Numbered from the stretch's first letter, positions 12,101 to 22,615 are shown. The stretch: 64,000 bases of DNA from Mugil cephalus (GCF_022458985.1 NC_061789.1:16896357-16960356), one strand, 5' to 3'. Notes: generated from the sequence alone by a model not told the origin. Translations and numbers: made by a program.

Positions 12101-14773
12101 GTGTACAGTGCATTGTTTAATATTTGGCAAACAGTTAAACAGTGTGTGTGGACTGCGCTGTACTCGTGTGCTCACCGTTCGTAATCTCTGTGCGTTCTAC
12201 TCAACAGGGCTCAGAACGCCAACTTCCAGAACTCTCGCTGTGAAAATACTCCTCTGATTGGAAGAGAGTCTCCTCCTCCTTCAGTAAGTGTCACATTCCC
12301 TTTTAAAATCATGACAACTCTGAGAGAACCCTCTGGGTCATATGGCAGCCTCTTGTGGAGACATTGATATTTAGCCCTGGTTGATTTAAAAAAAATCTAT
12401 TTATTTTAGGAATTATCAGATCAGGTGATCAGAACTCAGGAACTAAACTCGCTCCAGCTAATCAGCAGAAACATGACGGCGAGGAAGGCTATACCAACGA
12501 TGGGTCAATATGACCTACTTCAGACTTATCATGTTAGCCTTTAATTGCATCTTCTGGATATTTGATGTTGTATTTCAGCTTGACATCGGCAGATTTTTCA
12601 TTTTCTATTACTTATTCTCTTTGGTTCGGCAACTTTGATTTTGTAATATTAATGAACGTCCAGTAATATCCAACACACGTTTTACAGCTTACAGCAGTAT
12701 TCAGGCGTCAGCCCCAGTAGAACAACGTGTGTTTAGGCCCCGAGTTCCTCAAAAGGTTCTTGGTTCCTTGGAAAAGTCTTTTTTTTTAAACCACCGCCTT
12801 AAGAAAAACTTTTATTCATATCAAGAGCTACACAAACATCTAAGGACATTGACAGGCGTGGACTTTTTACGGGAGGGACAGCAAAGCAAAATCATCTTTT
12901 TTCCAGCTTTTTGCCAAAAACATTAAAGGCAGGTAGGTTAATTGGCAGATTTAAAATTTTCCACAGGTGTGGATGTGAGCTTGAATGATTGTCTCTGTGT
13001 GTGTCTCCAGCGTGTGACCCCCCCCCCCCCCCCTTTCCCAAATATGTTCCGGCCCGTCCCTCATGACTACAAAGGATAAGCGGGTATAGCTAACGGGTGG
13101 ACAGATGTCTCAGTGTCACCTGACGTGGTGTTTTCTGTCTGTACCACACACGGCACCCCACACTCACACCGTGTGCGTTGCTGTTTGTGACTGAAACATT
13201 CGACCACATGATGGATTAAGCATTAAAACCATGTTGGAGTTTGTATCTGAAGCCTCCCGCTGCCCCCACCTAGACCTAACCCCCACCCCAGAGACCCGGC
13301 TCTCCCTGGTGTCTGTGTGTCTGCCTGGACCTCGACACTGCTTTGTCTATCTTCTCTATACTCTCTTCTTGTCGTTTTTTTTTTTTTTTTTTTTCCTTTT
13401 CTTTTGTTTCCACAACTCCATCCAGTTGTATTTGACTGCCGCGGACAGTAACAGCGGTCACTGCTGGCAGTTAAAGCCCTCGGAGAGTTCAAGATCGTTT
13501 TGGTAACCTCATCTGCTATGCTAACAGGTACAGAACATGCCCGCCTCCTCCACCTGCTGGCCTGTTCCTCCTCTGTGCCACCTCCCGAACTCCCAGCTCT
13601 GCTCACCCTTTATTATCCAGGTCCCACCGGGGGCCGACGGACTCCCCCTCAACCTTTCCCGACCCCACTCCCCCCTCCGTCCCCTGACTCTTGCTAAATG
13701 TCCTGGTGTCCCACCTGATGTTTGTTTCCTGTGGCCCCGGGCTGCATGTGTGCCTACCTCCCTCCTCTCCCCCCCTGTGCACCGCAGACGTATTGGGAGG
13801 GTGTAACCCATGGCCTACGAGTCAATGACAAGCTGGCATCAAGTTATAATGCTGATAGAGCGTGTCACTGATCACGTGGATCTGCTTTGTCTTGATTCGT
13901 AGGTGTAAGGGTGAACTCACAGGGTCAAAATATACGAATATATATAAAATATCTAAATATAAATTGCTAGCATCAGTGAGTGATAAATACTCTAATATTT
14001 TGTGACATTTTATCTTATTATTCTAATGGAGACAGTAATCTAGATAAATAAAGAATGAAGCTAATCATTAGCTGCAGCCCTAACTAGCCTAACTTTCCTC
14101 AAGTACCAGGTAAGTCGTCCTCTCACTGTGTAGCACTCACATCCTCATCAGGCCGTCCACATGATCCACGCTAAGAAAATGTAGCCACGAGCGACCAGGT
14201 CAACTTGAACTGCAGCCTCTCTGTGCCTGTGTCACCTTGTATCCAAACACGCATGAGTGCATCTTAAGTGTTTATGAATGTGTGGCCCTTCCAAAGTGCA
14301 CGAAGCAAGAGGCGAAAACACCCCGAAGCCACGAACCCGTTTTCCATTTCTACGGCTCCTCGTACTCCGGCGTCTTTGTCTTCCGTAGCTGTTCCGTGAT
14401 GTTGTTTCTGTGAGTCGTTTCATGTCCCTTTAGATTCCATCGCTGTGGAGTTACCTCAGAGGTAATCTGTGTAGGCTCTCCTCTGATCCGCTGACTGAGT
14501 TGTGTCGTGTAGCGTTTTGTTGTGCATGTGCGGTCTGTATCTTTTCTGTGTCCTCCTCCACTGTCGCCTCTGATGTTTTATTCAGCGGGAGGGATTTGAG
14601 GCTTTAAAACTTCCTGTTGTGGTAAAATAGAATGAGAAAATGTTTGTCTGTGTGTGTCATAAACCATTTTAACTATTTTATTTTTATTTTTCTCATTACA
14701 GTACACCTCCAGCATGCGAGCAAAGTACCTGGCCAACAGCCGACCAGATCCCACCAACCCTCCGGCGCATTAA
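17..14773 (+). CDS. ttyh3: Tweety family member 3 (TTYH3), exons 2-14, 5'-partial
   Basis: Spliced coding sequence: 17-186, 2011-2122, 2290-2510, 3103-3198, 4487-4559, 5308-5383, 8083-8138, 8647-8739, 9491-9583, 10183-10319, 11649-11822, 12208-12283, 14702-14773. The total is 1449 nt, giving 482 residues plus TAA. All twelve internal introns are GT-AG and phase closes at each. With the roughly 42 residues expected from the missing first exon, the protein would be about 524 residues, matching vertebrate TTYH3. Visible hallmarks are a hydrophobic first segment followed by CLCCRRKK, the stretch GIAVGFYGNGE, DLYDWYR-type and LVISW segments, ANPFQQ-like and KLSGSHKALVEMQD-like loops, a last membrane segment ending SSIVCSVPHTW, and a tail with RVHMPSLYSCGSSYGSETSIPA. 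Extracellular sequons (NRT, NQT, NIS, NTT) are present. The family is described as plasma-membrane, volume- or calcium-linked anion channels; structural work has questioned this, so the exact role is open. The a/b paralogue cannot be decided here. Confidence 0.96.
2011..2122 (+). CDS. ttyh3: ttyh3 exon 3
   Basis: Acceptor cttcag, donor CTG|gtaaga. The first base completes the Ser codon split with exon 2, followed by 37 codons beginning AGIAVGFYGNGETC. This is the most conserved stretch of the family. It contains the N-glycosylation sequon NRT in HANRTITGV. Confidence 0.95.
2290..2510 (+). CDS. ttyh3: ttyh3 exon 4 (extracellular domain)
   Basis: Acceptor ctccag, donor TACAG|gtaaga, 73 codons plus 2 nt. 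It encodes the helical extracellular region starting VYDSTSSLNQTVDE and ending IELYDWYR. It is acidic and glutamine-rich, with sequons NQT and NIS. PFWDNTNISLEELA corresponds to the PFW motif of vertebrate TTYH3. Confidence 0.95.
3103..3198 (+). CDS. ttyh3: ttyh3 exon 5 (membrane segment)
   Basis: Acceptor cctcacag, donor GGG|gtgagt. It encodes RWIGYIALLLFDVLICLLVL followed by FGLIRNSKGTLVG, a membrane-spanning helix ending in a short basic loop. Confidence 0.94.
3521..4140 (-). mobile_element. Non-LTR retrotransposon 3' fragment in ttyh3 intron 5
   Basis: On the minus strand an open frame (4070 down to 3819) reads SLVYRVINDLAAPPLKEFIS, then a basic stretch, then ATNHWNSAPSETREISTFTG and FKSKIKS before a stop. 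The pattern 'WNS-P-E-R...STF--FKS-LK' is typical of the C-terminal end of LINE ORF2 proteins just after the reverse transcriptase domain. An A-rich tail (AAATAAATAAAATAAAAAA on the minus strand) near 3521-3540 gives the 3' end. The copy is truncated and cannot move. Family not assigned. Confidence 0.55.
4487..4559 (+). CDS. ttyh3: ttyh3 exon 6 (membrane segment)
   Basis: Acceptor tccccag, donor GCG|gtaagt. It encodes GVCLFGVVALVISWVSLGLE and then LAVSA, a hydrophobic helix matching the VCLLGVLALVISW region of TTYH3. It is separated from exon 5 by an intron of about 1.3 kb carrying a retrotransposon fragment. Confidence 0.94.
5308..5383 (+). CDS. ttyh3: ttyh3 exon 7
   Basis: Acceptor tttctag, donor CAAG|gtagga, 25 codons plus 1 nt. 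It encodes TSSDFCVSPDTYVTKVTSQY and RVINQ. The SSDFCV cysteine is conserved in the family and lies at the start of the second extracellular region. Confidence 0.93.
6206..6238. repeat. TA/TATG microsatellite in ttyh3 intron 7
   Basis: About 33 bases of alternating T and A, interrupted once by GTG. Simple repeat within the 5384-8082 intron. The rest of that intron shows no other feature I can name. Confidence 0.85.
8083..8138 (+). CDS. ttyh3: ttyh3 exon 8
   Basis: Acceptor gtcttacag, donor CAG|gtttgt. It encodes EILQYYVSCSVGQTNPFQQ. ILQYY, the following Cys and NPFQQ are family signatures. The preceding 2.7 kb intron is the longest of the internal introns and carries an AT microsatellite. Confidence 0.94.
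8647..8739 (+). CDS. ttyh3: ttyh3 exon 9
   Basis: A T16 tract followed by ctccag forms the acceptor; donor AAG|gtatgt; exactly 31 codons. It encodes RLSGSHKALVEMQDDVSELL and RSATREYKQTK, an amphipathic helical extracellular segment. Confidence 0.94.
9491..9583 (+). CDS. ttyh3: ttyh3 exon 10
   Basis: Acceptor cttatccag, donor ATG|gtgagc; exactly 31 codons. It encodes ETLEEVQGILNTTEISLHQL and TALVDCRSLHM, with sequon NTT. TALVDCRSLH is a strongly conserved family motif. Confidence 0.95.
10183..10319 (+). CDS. ttyh3: ttyh3 exon 11 (last membrane segment)
   Basis: Acceptor ttgtttcag, donor AAGCG|gtaaga. It encodes DYVQAVTGLCYDGLEGVIYL, then VLFSFVTALMFSSIVCSVPH and TWRGKR. This is the final membrane helix and the start of the cytosolic tail. 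Confidence 0.95.
11649..11822 (+). CDS. ttyh3: ttyh3 exon 12 (cytosolic tail)
   Basis: Acceptor gttttgcag, donor TACAT|gtaaga. It encodes an acidic GEEDSEDESVS stretch and then the nearly invariant NLYRVHMPSLYSCGSSYGSE region and SIPAAAHTVSNAPVTEYM. The serine-rich acidic stretch suggests phosphorylation sites, which is inference only. Confidence 0.95.
12208..12283 (+). CDS. ttyh3: ttyh3 exon 13
   Basis: Acceptor ctcaacag, donor CCTTCA|gtaagt. It encodes AQNANFQNSRCENTPLIGRE and SPPPS. The final residues form the first four positions of a PPxY motif whose Tyr is the first codon of exon 14. Confidence 0.94.
13426..13506 (+). other. Candidate alternative last exon in ttyh3 intron 13
   Basis: A long T-rich tract (about 13370-13412) ends in an acceptor-like ccatccag at 13425. 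The following sequence is open in the phase exon 13 would need (phase 0) for 26 codons and then stops at TAA 13504-13506. A possible poly(A) signal AATAAA lies at 14047-14052. Use of this exon would replace the normal tail and remove the PY tyrosine. An open run of 26 codons is not rare by chance, so this is only a candidate. Confidence 0.2.
14702..14773 (+). CDS. ttyh3: ttyh3 exon 14 (C-terminus and stop)
   Basis: Acceptor ctcattacag. It encodes YTSSMRAKYLANSRPDPTNP and PAH, then TAA at 14771-14773. YTSSMRAKYLA is the conserved end of TTYH3. The first Tyr completes the PPSY (PY) motif used by NEDD4-type ubiquitin ligases. Confidence 0.94.
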   Translation, partial: YTSSMRAKYLANSRPDPTNPPAH

Positions 14774-16830
14774 ACCCCCCCCCGCACTCCTCCAGTCTGC
14801 AGCACTGATGTCTCTGAAGTCACTCATCCAGTCGTCACTCCTTTTTGTTTTTGTTTTTTCCTTCTTCTTCTTCTTCTCTCCACTGTCTCGCTTGACTCAA
14901 AATGCAAAGAAAAGACCAAATTTGTCCGAAGCAAAACTCAAGGACGTCGCATCATCTCTCATTCATCTTGTGAGCCGCAAGTGCAGGTACTTCTACGTTT
15001 TCCACGCTCCGCGGCTGACGTTCATCATTGGTGCTGGGAATAACTGCGGCTCTGACGCGATGGAGTCCGGACCGATTTTAAACTCTGATCTCTTTTATTT
15101 TCTTCACACGTGAGTTGAGAACTCTGGAAATGTTCACAGACTAACGCGGATTACTACTGGTTGTTTTATTAAGTACTGTAGTATCGCACTCATCGTCACT
15201 GAGAGAAAAGCCTCACGGGAGTTTTCTCCTCAGCTGGAGCCTAGACATAATTTCTCACATTATCAACATGTATCAAACCGTACTGTGTCGTAGCGTAGGT
15301 TAACTTTACAGTTCAATATCTCAGTGTTGACTTACTGGTTATGATACGAGCCCAACACACGGGGAGCACTCTGACCTGGCTGTTTATTTTTTGTCTTAAA
15401 TCTAATGTCTGGGACCAGTTTTCCTGCCGTATTGCACGTCTTACAGTCGCCTGAACCGGGAGCCGTTCTTCTCCTCGGGGCGCTGTTATTTCCTGTGGCA
15501 TTTTTAAAAAGAAAAATGTAAAAAAATAGTGTGATGAACCTCTTTTCCACAGCTGGGACTGAAACTTGTGAAGCTGCGATTCTGGCAAATGATTTAAAAG
15601 ATGAGCAGTAATGGGATGTTTTTACATTACAACTGGTGAGTTTGACAACAGAGAGAATTTGTTTTATATATATATATATATACTACTGGAAGCAGAAACT
15701 TATTTTTACAGACGATGGTGAAGCAGAGGACAACTGTGGACTGTGTGACTTTTCCCTGACTTCACCTAACTGCTTGTTATGCTCTCCGTGTTCCTGCGAA
15801 GTGAAAACTCTCCTCCCTTAACAGAGCCGGGGTTTGTCCTCGTACACGCTTGAAGGCTCTGAGCCTCTCCACAAAATGCGGGAGTTCAGAAGACGCCCTC
15901 TCACTTTTAATCCAAATTTATGTGAAAAAAAAAAAAAAATGCATATTCCAAGAGAATTTTCCACGGGAAACGTGGAACGCATCGGTAATGCCGTGTCTCA
16001 CAAATGTGTTTTAGCATTTATAACAAAGCGTAGAACAGGGTGGGCGGATGCTGTGAAGGGATTGTGACAAATCTGCTCTGTGTGTAACCTGGAATTCCCC
16101 TGCAAGGATCTACTTTTCCTGTGTAAGCATGACCAATGTGGATTGAGACGTCGTTCCGCTTCTCTTAGATGTGCTTTGTGACCAGTACAAGAGGTGATGT
16201 TGCGGCTGTGCCAACAAGTTAAGCACAACTCTTTTACTATGTCAATATCTTTGTAAATGTCTTTACCTTAGGCCTGTTTTGTATCGCTGACAGCTCCCGG
16301 TCGCCCGGGTAACCAGGTGAGAAAACGAGCCGGATTTTTTCAAAAGCATTTATGCTCTGTTCATTATTACACTGATGCGGTCTTTCTGTTTTTTTTTTTT
16401 TTTTTGGGTGGTAGTCGTTATTCTCTCTGTCGTTTGTAATGCAAAGCTGTTGTACAGATTACATACAATTTCAAAATTCAGAAAAAAAAATCGCTTAAAT
16501 TCAATTTTTCCCTTTTCTTCAGAGTTCACTTTTTGAAGCGACTTTTTTTTTATTTGCTTGTAGATCTTTTGTATTTGATTTTAGAGTCGTAGCGAGCACG
16601 GTGTGCTGCTTCATTAATGTGAATACAGTAAATAGATTTAAAAAAAAAGATTAACTGATGGGGAAAAAATCACTGTAGTTGTAATCCGTCTTCCTTTCTT
16701 ACTTTCTTTTTATTTTAATTATTGTTTTATACATTATTTCTGCAATCTCTAAAATGTGTACACGTAAAAGCTGTGGTTATATTGAGCTTGAATGCTGTGT
16801 TTTAAAATTAAAGAAACCTTAACAGGAGTC
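14774..16830 (+). other. ttyh3: ttyh3 3' untranslated region (end inferred)
   Basis: Non-coding, T- and A-rich sequence directly after the stop codon, with no credible open frame on either strand. It runs to the poly(A) signal near 16.81 kb, a length in keeping with the long 3'UTR of vertebrate TTYH3. It holds a short TA repeat near 15665-15680 and several A or T runs. The true cleavage site could instead be just after a second AATAAA at 16976-16981. Confidence 0.55.
16807..16812 (+). promoter_or_regulatory. ttyh3: Candidate ttyh3 poly(A) signal ATTAAA
   Basis: ATTAAA followed about 40 bases later by a long U-rich element, as expected for a cleavage and polyadenylation site. A second candidate, AATAAA, is at 16976-16981. 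Confidence 0.45.
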
Positions 16831-16849
16831 CTAGCAGCTGTTGGATTTC

Positions 16850-18540
16850 TTTTTTTTTTCTTTTTTTTTTCCTGGCCTGGATCAGACACTAGGTAGCAGC
16901 AAAACTACACTCCTGCCCGTCGTCCTCATCTTCCACCGCTTTGTTAAAGCTAAAGAGAAGCCCGTTTAAACAGCTAATAAAAGACAAAAAAGCTCGTCTT
17001 TGTTCAACTACAACAAACTTTTAAGATAATATAGTCTGTCATAGTTTCAGAATCTGTAGTTTATCTTAAAAGAATGCATAATTTTACAACAATCGTATAT
17101 AGCAGAACGAAAAGAAAGTACGTTTCCCCCGCATGTTATCCCCTATGGCTGTGATCTGCTAAACCTGCAGCTCCCCTCTCATTTTCTCATTTCCAGAGGT
17201 TTATCTCACATACCTCCGCTCTCACTCGGCCGCCGCGGCTTGGTTTTCAGCCTCTGGCAGCAGCTGTTCTCGTAGAAAAAGCTCCAAAAACCCAACGCCC
17301 AGTTCGCTGCGGGCTTGCGTCGGGCGGGCGGACACGGTGATTGGTGGCTACGAGATGCGTAAATAAGCACGTGTTTCGTGCAAGTGGCCTGAAAAGGTTT
17401 TCGGTTCAATGACGAAGAAGCGAAAGGAGAACGTCTTTCTGCGTGTTTATTAAAGGCAAGAGCCTAGAAGTCACTGCCTACAATTTGTTATTGGTCTGAT
17501 GTCGCTCTGCTGGAATCTGACTATGCTCTGGATAAGATATGTCAAGCCTAATTAAATAGTTTGATTGTGCTGTAACAGCAGGTTAGTCATGTGTGTCATG
17601 TAAGCGCTGTGGAGTTAAAGTAGTTTGCAAGAAAAAGCAACTGGAGAGTCGAGACGTTTGTTGTAAACGACAGAAAAATAACTTTAAAGGACCAGTGATT
17701 AATGCATTCATCACATACTTTGTTGCATTCCTATTATTATTTCTCTTTATGGCTTGAAACACCCCCCCCCCCCCCAATGACATCCAAGTGGAGTATTACC
17801 AGAGTATTATAATAATTCACTGTGACCGTACAAAGATCATCCCGGACATGTCCCATCGTATTTAATTCAATCCCTTGTGAAGGATGCATCTGCGTGTCTC
17901 CCCATTTATTTATTTCTGCAGCGGCGCACAGCGGGCCAGGCGCAGATCCCTTCTTTGACCGGAGGAGAAAGGCAGCCTTGTGTCCGTGACCTCCCGAGAG
18001 CCGACAGCAGGCGAGAGGTCAGTGTCAACACCAGGCCACCAGTCTGATTTTGTCAACTTCCTCGGTAGCGGCGGCCAGCTGCTGTCACCCAAAATACCCT
18101 CTTCTCACATAGAAGATTAGGAGTTAAAACTGGGAGTGTGGAAGATTTGTATGTCACCTCTGTAGAAAACGGTGAGGTCACTCTGAACAATTAATTAAAA
18201 ATATGCCAGGACCTAAATATATACAAATATATACAAATGTGGCAATTTCGCCTCAACAAATGCTAAATGTATCTTTCCAGGCGTATTTATAGTAGGAGAT
18301 AAACATGAAGGTTGCGTCATCTCCCGGGCTCCCGCTGTTTATTGCGGGGGCTGAACTAAACAAAGCGGTAAACAAACAAAGCATGACGGAGGCAGGGAGG
18401 TTTTTCACAGCCCGTCTAACACACAGAGACCCAATGATGCAAATGAAATTTCACACGGTCTCACTGTCGAGGAAATTGAATTACCCTGCTTGTTGCTGGA
18501 CTGGAGGAATGCATTACTAATGCTTTGAGGTGAGGAGCTG
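16850..18540. other. Intergenic DNA after ttyh3, nothing recognised
   Basis: No splice-consistent open frames and no recognisable RNA gene. Short homopolymer runs only (T runs near 16850-16870, C14 at 17763-17776). Confidence 0.5.
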
Positions 18541-18553
18541 AATGGAGCAGGGC

Positions 18554-18600
18554 AGGAGGAGGAGGAGGAGGAGGAGGTGGGGAGGGAGGGAGGGAGGGAG
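18554..18600. repeat. GGA and GGGA purine tract
   Basis: (GGA)n passing into (GGGA)n, strand-asymmetric low-complexity DNA. Further downstream an A18 run follows (from about 18638). It yields artefactual proline- and phenylalanine-rich frames on the minus strand. Confidence 0.85.
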
Positions 18601-18959
18601 TGCCTGCACCCTCTAAGACCCCACCACCACCTCCCCAAAAAAAAAAAAAAAAAATCACAGACGCTTCCTGAGTCTGGCCGGGCCGTCTGCCAGGTGGCCG
18701 GACCATGCCTCTCCTTCTCTTCCTCCTCGATGCCAAGCAGCTGCTCTGCAACCAGGAGACACACGAGGGAGTTAAAAAACCTCACAAGGCAACGCAAGAC
18801 GTCCATTTAAATATGCGCACATGTTAACAGCCTAAATCATGTTCTGATTCATACTGCACGAAATGTACACAATATACACGCGCGGTTTCGCAAGCTTTCG
18901 TAAATATAAAGAAATGCCTTCATGAGTTACTTTTGTTTTCCAAAGCAAGCTGTAAATAT

Positions 18960-19890
18960 TTACATTGTTTTTGCTTGTACCTCTGGTTTTGGTCTCCACC
19001 ACCTCCTAAGTGAAACGTGTGTATCTTTAACTGCTGTGAACGCTTATTTTCTGCACGAGAGGGCAAAGCAGAGTACGTGTGCACATTCACTGCGTCCTCA
19101 CAGCTTTAATAACACTTCAAAACATGTCACGGTCAGCGTGATGGAGTGTCCCTAATACTGTTGTGTTTGTGAAAAGTTTGGCAGCACTGGAAAGTTTACA
19201 AGAATTGTAAGCAAAGAGGAAAATATTCACACGTATGATCATTATACAGTGAAATAGTCTATGTTGGCAATCGTTGTGAATCAAGCTTGTGTTCATACGT
19301 TGAACACAGGCCATTGTTAACTCTGTTTTAGCTCTACTTTTGGTCTCCACCAACTGATAACACGAAAAAACATTTACATCTCATTGGCTGCGTTTCCATT
19401 ATCCCTCGGAATGCACCAAACCTAAATATCCAAAAAAAGAACTCTCAAATGTCACTGAAACACTCTCATGAGGTGTTTTTTCAGATGTATCAATATAAAA
19501 GTTTAGAGCAAAACTACAATGTAAATGTTTTTTTTTTCTTTTTTCTTTTTCGCAATTTCCCTTCACCGGCGCCGCTGGACCAGGGCATCATGTCCTCCTC
19601 AAAGTGAAGTCTCGTGTGGTGAGAATTTAAGAGAATTATGCGATATTGCGAGATGAGACTTTACGAGTCACCGCTCATTCGCAAAACACGTACAAAGTTA
19701 TGTCGTACTTTAATTACAGAAATTACAGAAATGTCGCTTTTATTTTGCAAAAAACTGTAGTGGAAACGCTGCACAAAGGCAGATTCGTGTCGTTGAACGC
19801 CTACCAATGTTCACTCTCTTTCAGCTCTAGGTTTGGTCTCCACCAACAGATACGGAAAAAATTGGTATCTCTTTGGCTGCTGTTATCGTC
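18960..19890 (+). repeat. Three diverged copies of a 'GGTCTCCACCA' dispersed repeat
   Basis: The motif tttggtctccaccaac, or a close variant, occurs near 18988-19003, 19338-19353 and 19831-19846. In the last two it is followed by an A-rich stretch and then atctc(a/t)ttggctgc. This resembles a dispersed repeat common in perciform fish genomes, a statement from memory of the family. The second copy is interrupted by the MITE-like element at 19390-19769. Confidence 0.45.
19390..19769. mobile_element. MITE-like non-autonomous DNA transposon, about 380 bp
   Basis: The ends are short inverted repeats: GCGTTTCCAT at 19390-19399 and TGGAAACGC at 19761-19769. The interior has no open frame and includes the palindromic-looking gcgatattgcg near 19640. 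Similar units ending in GCGTTTCCA/TGGAAACGC are, as I recall, frequent in percomorph fish genomes. Target-site duplication is not clear and the superfamily is not assigned. Confidence 0.5.
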
Positions 19891-20029
19891 ACAGGATATC
19901 AGAGCAGTGCAGTTCCTCCTCACATACATCAAAACATTCAAAATTTAAATTTAGGTGCAAAATACTGTTACTCCTATATGCCTACAAGATACACAACTAC
20001 TATAACTATTATAGCTGCAACTAGTGCAT

Positions 20030-21760
20030 CTATTCCACCATAACATATAATGATAATATCATATGATTATATGAAGAAGAGAAACAGAATCTACAAGTGG
20101 CACATTTAACTATACAGTGAATAAACGCTGATGTCAATATATAAAACTTGGTGTTATATTGTATTAAATTTCATATATTTTTCAGGGTTAAAATTCTCAT
20201 GAAGTAAAACATGTCTCTCAGACGGAGGTAGCTGAGAAGTTGCTGTTAAGTGCTGCTAGCTAGATGTGAAGGCAGACTACACACTCAGGGTTGAACACCT
20301 TTGTGTTGTGTTTCTGCTTTGCTGCTCTCTAGTTAGAGGGAGCAGAGGGAGCGGAGGGAGCCTACTCTGTCTCCTTTGTGCCACGGCTCAGAGGGAGGCA
20401 GCTGCATCCCCGCGGTCAGCGCTCATGTTATTCACACCTCACCTCCTCCTTTGTGTGCACCTCCGCGGCCGGCCGGATGGAGCACGTACCCAGTGAAGGG
20501 CTTACAGAGCTGTCCTCGGGTGATTCGTGGCTCTCTCAGAGCGTCTCCTTCTCCCTTCCTGCGCCCTTTCCTTCTCTCACGGATTCAGATCTGAAGTGAA
20601 CCACATGAGAGGTTTAACCACATTTTCTCAGCTCACAGAGACGGTAGTCAAGTCTCCTCATTTCTAAGGCTACAACAAACTCTGAGAAACGGAGCGTGTT
20701 CACAGACCAAACGTCTTTAAGGGAGTTCAGTTTTACATTGTGAGGATAACCTGAAAGGTTTACATGCCAGTTGCAGATTATGCAAAAAAAAAAAAGGTTG
20801 CCTACAGGTTGTATTGCGATAGTGGCTTTAGCTGTCAGTGCCTGCGGTCTCCATTTGCTTCCTGATTTGCATTTATGCAAAGTGTCCCGACTCATTCACT
20901 TGATGTTGATGCAAATAACAGTCATACAATAAATATATGTGTCAGGTATGTGGCAGATAAACCAGAGAGACGGTCCTTCAAGGCTTTTGAAACGTCTCTG
21001 CTTCAAGTCTGACTGCACAGTTGACATAGCATGGTTGCTTGAGCAATGCAGTTAGGACACGAAACAAAAAAAAAAAAAAAGAAGAAGAAGAAATTAAAGT
21101 TTTCAGCTAAATGTTTGTGATAGCCCTGTTGCTTTTTACTTCAAATGTTACTGTAGTCACTGTTTGTGATAGTATCAGGATTAAAATGTCAGGTTTCAGG
21201 TTTCCAGCGTGATGACAGGAGCAGTATCAGTAATAAACAGTGACTGTTAACTGTTCAATATAGATTCACACTATTTATGCATCTTCAACACTTTGTGCAA
21301 CAAACAATATGCAGTAGCTAGGTAGTTTGTAGTAGTTCTTAATAGTTAAACAAAGTTTAATAGTCTTATTACTTTAGTTGTTCTTGTTTTAGTGTTTGAA
21401 TGTGTGTGATTGTGTTCTCTGTTTTTTCTCTTGTTGCATTAATTCAGCTCTATAGTAAATGAGGCCACTACCTCAATATACTTTAAATTAAAATAAATGA
21501 CTCTGATGTCTTGTATTCTTTATGAAGCCATGATTTGAAATACACAATTAGATTTACCAGACACATTAGAGTGTATTTACACAAAGTATCGGTATCGGAT
21601 CGGTATCAGCAATACCAACCTGAATTTTACTTTTATTCCAGACTCAGGATCCACACAACAAAAACATAATGTCAAAAGTATGTATCAATCAGTACTTTTA
21701 TATTCACTCTCAGTGTTTAGAACTGTATATACCATCACTCCTATACCATTAATTGATCCG
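20030..21760. other. Intergenic DNA, nothing recognised
   Basis: AT-rich sequence with an A15/GAA run at about 21066-21090. No coding exon, RNA gene or named mobile element can be supported on either strand. Confidence 0.45.
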
Positions 21761-21764
21761 TTCA

Positions 21765-21960
21765 GTTCAATTCAGTTTTATTTTATAGAAAATCAGTCAA
21801 TACAAATTGCCTGATTGTTTTTAAGACGATTTACAGAACCCACTCTGAATCCCCAGGGCAAGAATTACAGCGGAAGATACATTACAAGAATTCTTACCAG
21901 ATGATTTCCAGTTGGGAAAGTCTGCCCTAGTCTGCACTAGTTAGGCACAAAATGTGTGAA
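21765..21960 (-). repeat. Teleost dispersed repeat fragment (TTCAATTTTAT-tailed)
   Basis: Begins gttcagttcaattcagtttt and contains aacccactctgaatccccag, followed by agggcaagaatt. Read on the minus strand it ends in ataaaactgaattgaactg, the same kind of tail as the copy at 27262-27420. This tail is characteristic of a very common retroposon-like repeat in fish genomes. Fragmentary, family name not assigned. Confidence 0.5.
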
Positions 21961-22479
21961 GGGAACATACCTGACCTGACTTTACAGTCACAGTCGGTCA
22001 AACATGTTTGATGTTCTTTAGACAAATCTGGATGCAATCAGGCTGTATGAACTGTTCACTGACCCATCTGTAAACACGCGTTACCAGCAGCCAGTGAGAA
22101 ACATCGTGAATAGCAAAACAAAGAAGGTAAAGAGCGAGAACATAGGCTTACCACCTTCATGCAAAAATCTGCTGAAACCACTCTGTTAAACAATACACAA
22201 CCAAGAGGGCATGGTATTAGGTGATGGTGCATGGGAGGTTAGCAGTATCACAGTATTTATCATAGAAGGCTTTGCTCGTATACAGCTCGCTCATTAAGAC
22301 ACTGGTAGAAAGGTGAAGAAATGAATGGGAGGACAGAAGCAAACAACAGGTTCAGTGGCAGTAGGCCCGGGGCAGGTTCAGTCTTCTACAGAGGCACTAC
22401 GCAAAACACATCTAGAAGTCCAAATGAAAAGCCAAGCAGCAGGCTAGCAGTCAGCTACCAACAAGCAACCAAGAAGAAG

Positions 22480-22615
22480 ACACCAGCTAACTAGCCTAGC
22501 CAAATGAAAAGGTAAGAAGTGATGGGACATGCGACTACACTTCAACCAACACGTCTCCCTCTGCCTAAGAATGAAAGTAAAACACTACAAGCCACCAGCT
22601 AACTAGCCTAGCCAA
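22480..22615 (+). repeat. Short direct repeat pair
   Basis: The string caccagctaactagcctagc occurs twice, near 22482 and near 22592, separated by about 110 bases. There is no open frame across it. It may be a small local duplication inside anonymous intergenic DNA. Confidence 0.6.
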
